DNA from: T1Sed10-7 sp046540855
Lineage (GTDB): Bacteria; Actinomycetota; Nitriliruptoria; Nitriliruptorales; Nitriliruptoraceae
Length of the DNA: 24,645 nucleotides
Assembly: GCA_046540855.1 (NCBI GenBank)
Contig: JBKHEJ010000014.1
Coordinates: 1-24,645 of the forward strand
Direction: 5' to 3'
This document shows, piece after piece, positions 22,380-24,645 of the stretch. Position 1 is the stretch's first letter; each line of letters starts with the position of its first letter. The notes under the pieces are model-generated. The model made no database searches. It was not told where the DNA came from and saw nothing but the letters and a program-made list of their open reading frames with translations. A program made the translations under genes and the position numbers.

Positions 22380-24416
22380 GTGACCGCCGCCCGGCTCGGC
22401 CGCCGGCGCCTCGTGCCTGTCGCCGTCGCGCTCCTGCTGCTCGCACCCCTGCTGGGCTGCGAGCCCCAGACGACCGGCCCGCCCACAGCGCCGCCGCGGA
22501 CGACGCCAGAGCCGGACGCCGACCCTGGGCCGGACCCCGTCGCCGGCGGGACGCTGCGGGTCGGGCTCGTCGTCGATCCGGTCACCCTCGACCCCCGCTT
22601 CATCGTCGACGATGAGGGCGAGCTCCTCGTCGACGCCCTCTTCGACCCTCTCATCCGGCTCGATGACCGCGGCCGCCCACAGCCCGCGGCGGCGGAACGG
22701 TGGGAGGTGGACGAGGACGGGACCTCCTTCCTCTTCGAGCTGCGACCGGCCACCTTCCACGACGGCACGCCCGTCACGGCCGCGGATGTGAAACGGACCT
22801 TCGACCGCATCGCCGACGGCACGGCGGATCCCCCGTCCTTCCTCGCCTACCTGCTCGAGGATGTGGTGGGCATCGAGGAGGCGCAGCGCGACGGCGGGGG
22901 GTTGGCGGGCGTCGTCGTCGAGGACGAGCGCACCTTGCGCATCGACCTGCGTCGGCCGCACCCGAGCTTCCTGCTGACCCTTGCCGACCCGAGCCTGGTT
23001 CCAACCCCGCCCGGCGCCGATGCCGACGTGGAGGCGTACGGGAGCGAGCCCATCGGCAACGGACCCTTCGCCATGGCCGGGCCCCGCGAGCCGGGCTCGT
23101 TCATCCGGATCGTCCGCCACGAGGAGCATCCTGCCCCGCCGTTGCTGGATGAGGTGCTGTTCACCCTGTACGAACCCGCGGCCGCCGACACGGCGCAGTG
23201 GAACGATCTGGTCGAGGGGCAGCTCCAGGTGGCGCAGCTGGTGCCGTCCCGGCGGGACGAGGCCATCGAGCGGTTCGGCGTCTCCGTCGACGGCTACCGC
23301 GGGCCGGGCGTGCTGGATGGCATCCGCTCGCCGGTGTACCTCTACGGCTTCGACGTCACCCGTCCCCCCTTCGACGACGTGCGTCTGCGCCGGGCCTTCG
23401 CCCTCGCCATCGACCGTGAGCGGCTCGCGGACGAGGTCACCGAGGGGACCCGAGCCCCGGCGAGCTCGGTGGTGCCACCCGTGATCCCTGGCGCGCAGCC
23501 GGGAGCCTGCGATGCCTGCGTGTTCGACCCGGACGAGGCCCGTCGGCTGCTCGACGAGGTGATCGCTGACCTCGTCGGTGAGGACGAGATCGCCGAGCCG
23601 GACGAGCCGGACGGGTCGGGCGCGACCGCTGATGGCACCGATGAGGCGGCACCTGACGAGGCGGAGGATGACGGCGCTTCGCCCCCGGCGGATGCCGAGG
23701 GTGATGCTGCCGAGGGAGGTGATGAGGGCCAGGATCCGACCGATGGGGAGGAGGCCGACGCGACGCCCACCGAGGAGGATGCGGCTGACGAGGACGGCCT
23801 GGACCGTGAGGAAGAGGAGGATGCTGCTGAGGAGGACGGCGCGGATGGCGAGGATGCCGCTGGTGAGGAGGGCGTGGACGGCGGGAGCGAGGACCCGGTG
23901 ACGCTGCCCCCGGCTGCTGAGGTCCTGGGGCAGATCACGCTGACCTACAGCCAGGGCGTGTTCCACCGGGCGATCGCGGAACGGATGGCACGGGACCTCT
24001 CGGAGACGCTCGACCTCGACGTCGGTGTCGAGGCCCAGGAGTTCGGGGCGTTCATCCGGGGGATCCGGCGGGGGGACACGCCGGTGTTCCGGCTCGGGTG
24101 GGACGCCACGGAACCGGACCCCGCCAGCTACCTCTACCCGCTCTTCCACTCCTCCCAGATCGGCCTGGACAACCTCACCCGCTACGCCGACGACGAGGTC
24201 GACGCGCTGCTCGAGGAGGCCAGGGTGAGCGCGGACCGGGCGGAACGTCGGCGGCTCCTGCGGGACGCGGAGCGTCGCATCCTGGCCGACCTGCCCGCGG
24301 TACCCCTCCTGTGGTACCGGCACGACGTCGTCATCAGGCCGGAGGTACGCGACCTCTCCTACTCGCCGCTGGGTCGCCTCTCCCTCGATCGCGCCTGGCT
24401 CGTGCCCAGCGACTGA
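22380..24416 (+). CDS. Family-5 extracellular solute-binding lipoprotein with acidic insertion
   Basis: Peptide-type ABC substrate-binding lipoprotein, 678 aa, longer than the usual 500-600. The signal peptide ends in lipobox LLGC (Cys27), followed by a Pro/Thr linker. Family-5 landmarks are GGTLRVGLVVDPVTLDP, FDPLIRLDDRGRPQPAAAERW, FHDGTPVTAADVKRTFDRI, GNGPFAM and RLRRAFALAIDRERL. At about 400-508 the fold is interrupted by a block made mostly of Asp, Glu, Ala and Gly; the fold then resumes with QITLTYSQGVFHRAIAERM and WDATEPDPASYLYPLF. A CxxC pair (Cys377, Cys380) lies just before the block. GTG 22380 lies 1 base after secG, so it is probably co-transcribed. No permease or ATPase gene follows, so it may use the nearby OppBCDF or serve another transporter. 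Confidence 0.9.
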   Translation: MTAARLGRRRLVPVAVALLLLAPLLGCEPQTTGPPTAPPRTTPEPDADPGPDPVAGGTLRVGLVVDPVTLDPRFIVDDEGELLVDALFDPLIRLDDRGRPQPAAAERWEVDEDGTSFLFELRPATFHDGTPVTAADVKRTFDRIADGTADPPSFLAYLLEDVVGIEEAQRDGGGLAGVVVEDERTLRIDLRRPHPSFLLTLADPSLVPTPPGADADVEAYGSEPIGNGPFAMAGPREPGSFIRIVRHEEHPAPPLLDEVLFTLYEPAAADTAQWNDLVEGQLQVAQLVPSRRDEAIERFGVSVDGYRGPGVLDGIRSPVYLYGFDVTRPPFDDVRLRRAFALAIDRERLADEVTEGTRAPASSVVPPVIPGAQPGACDACVFDPDEARRLLDEVIADLVGEDEIAEPDEPDGSGATADGTDEAAPDEAEDDGASPPADAEGDAAEGGDEGQDPTDGEEADATPTEEDAADEDGLDREEEEDAAEEDGADGEDAAGEEGVDGGSEDPVTLPPAAEVLGQITLTYSQGVFHRAIAERMARDLSETLDLDVGVEAQEFGAFIRGIRRGDTPVFRLGWDATEPDPASYLYPLFHSSQIGLDNLTRYADDEVDALLEEARVSADRAERRRLLRDAERRILADLPAVPLLWYRHDVVIRPEVRDLSYSPLGRLSLDRAWLVPSD

Positions 24417-24451
24417 GTGGCTGATGGTCCGTGGGCGTCCTGGCGAGGTGC

Positions 24452-24475
24452 CGGTCGGGGTCGGCCCGGTGACCG
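24452..24475 (+). terminator. Weak terminator-like inverted repeat after the binding-protein gene
   Basis: CGGTC and GACCG flank an inner GGG/CCC pairing with a 4-base loop. The stem is interrupted and short, so termination is only a possibility. Confidence 0.25.
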
Positions 24476-24498
24476 ACGGGTTGGCCGCCCGACCCGTG

Positions 24499-24529
24499 TT
24501 GGCGGGGTGGGAGGGTGAGCCGCTACGCT
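24499..24529 (+). promoter_or_regulatory. Putative tRNA-Leu promoter
   Basis: TTGGCG (24499-24504) and TACGCT (24524-24529) are separated by 19 bases, slightly long. Transcription would start near 24536, about 29 bases before the mature tRNA. Confidence 0.5.
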
Positions 24530-24537
24530 CGCGGTTC

Positions 24538-24559
24538 CGCCGCGGGACCTCCCGCGGCG
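24538..24559 (+). other. 9-bp hairpin in the tRNA leader
   Basis: CGCCGCGGG, a 4-base ACCT loop and the exact complement end 5 bases before the tRNA 5' end. It would be part of the leader removed by RNase P, or terminate upstream read-through. Confidence 0.5.
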
Positions 24560-24564
24560 CCTAC

Positions 24565-24645
24565 GCGCGAGTGGCGGAATTGGCAGACGCGCACGGTTGA
24601 GGGCCGTGTGACCGTAAGGTCATGGGGGTTCAAGTCCCCCCTCGC
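24565..24645 (+). tRNA. tRNA-Leu (anticodon GAG), 3' end cut by window
   Basis: Class II tRNA. The acceptor strand GCGCGAG pairs with CTCGC at the window end, so two acceptor bases, the discriminator and the 3' end lie outside. The D arm has GCG/CGC around AATTGGCAG. The anticodon stem CACGG/CCGTG holds loop TTGAGGG, with anticodon GAG at 24599-24601, reading CUC and CUU. A long variable arm (GACC-GTAA-GGTC) confirms leucine-type structure. The T arm is GGGGG-TTCAAGT-CCCCC. Confidence 0.96.

Noticed and set aside
22365..24323. 652-residue open frame on the minus strand opposite the second binding-protein gene
   Set aside because: No family similarity; it is the antisense shadow of a GC-rich gene with a clear lipoprotein signal and family-5 motifs on the plus strand.
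1..24645. CRISPR arrays, insertion sequences, phage genes, attachment sites next to the tRNA
   Set aside because: No spaced direct repeats, transposase or integrase motifs were seen; the tRNA 3' end lies outside the window, so an attachment site cannot be assessed.

Overview
The window is chromosomal DNA from a very GC-rich actinobacterium. The order uvrC-rapZ-yvcK-whiA-gap-pgk-tpiA-secG is the conserved actinobacterial core cluster, WhiA is present, GTG starts are frequent, and the recognisable -10 boxes have the form TAnnnT. A deep-branching lineage such as Nitriliruptoria is a guess. The acid-rich secreted proteins would fit a saline or alkaline habitat, but they do not prove one.

Layout. 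1-1082 (-): an MscS-type mechanosensitive channel that runs off the left edge. 1167-5888 (+): uvrC, rapZ, yvcK and whiA, each overlapping the next by 1-4 bases. 5889-6073: gap promoter and a long structured leader. 6074-8274 (+): gap and pgk, overlapping by 4 bases, followed by a terminator hairpin. 8410-12176 (+): two overlapping genes for a heterodimeric ABC exporter with one consensus and one degenerate ATP site. 12286-13071 (+): tpiA with its own promoter, then a bidirectional terminator. 13145-19928 (-): an oligopeptide ABC importer in the order A-B-C-D-F, with three stem-loops between oppA and oppB. 20305-22073 (+): a BlaI/MecI-family repressor and an M56 (BlaR1-like) membrane metalloprotease that lacks a penicillin-binding sensor domain. 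22157-24416 (+): secG and a second family-5 solute-binding lipoprotein. 24565 to the right edge: tRNA-Leu(GAG), missing only its last few bases.

How the genes fit together. Lower glycolysis (gap, pgk, tpiA) sits next to UvrC and the RapZ/YvcK/WhiA group, which links nucleotide-sugar and cell-wall metabolism to division. Compared with the usual actinobacterial order, the cluster is interrupted twice: by the ABC exporter pair between pgk and tpiA, and by the peptide importer plus BlaI/M56 pair between tpiA and secG. A near-perfect TAC/GTA dyad lies in the -10/-35 spacer of the predicted oppA promoter, next to the divergent BlaI gene. This suggests, as inference, that the BlaI/M56 pair controls peptide uptake rather than a beta-lactamase.

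The least ordinary items are an OppB permease with about 180 extra residues (six predicted extra membrane helices) inside the permease domain, an acidic low-complexity block of about 109 residues inside the second binding protein, and the BlaI/M56-opp arrangement. No mobile elements, CRISPR arrays or phage genes were seen.
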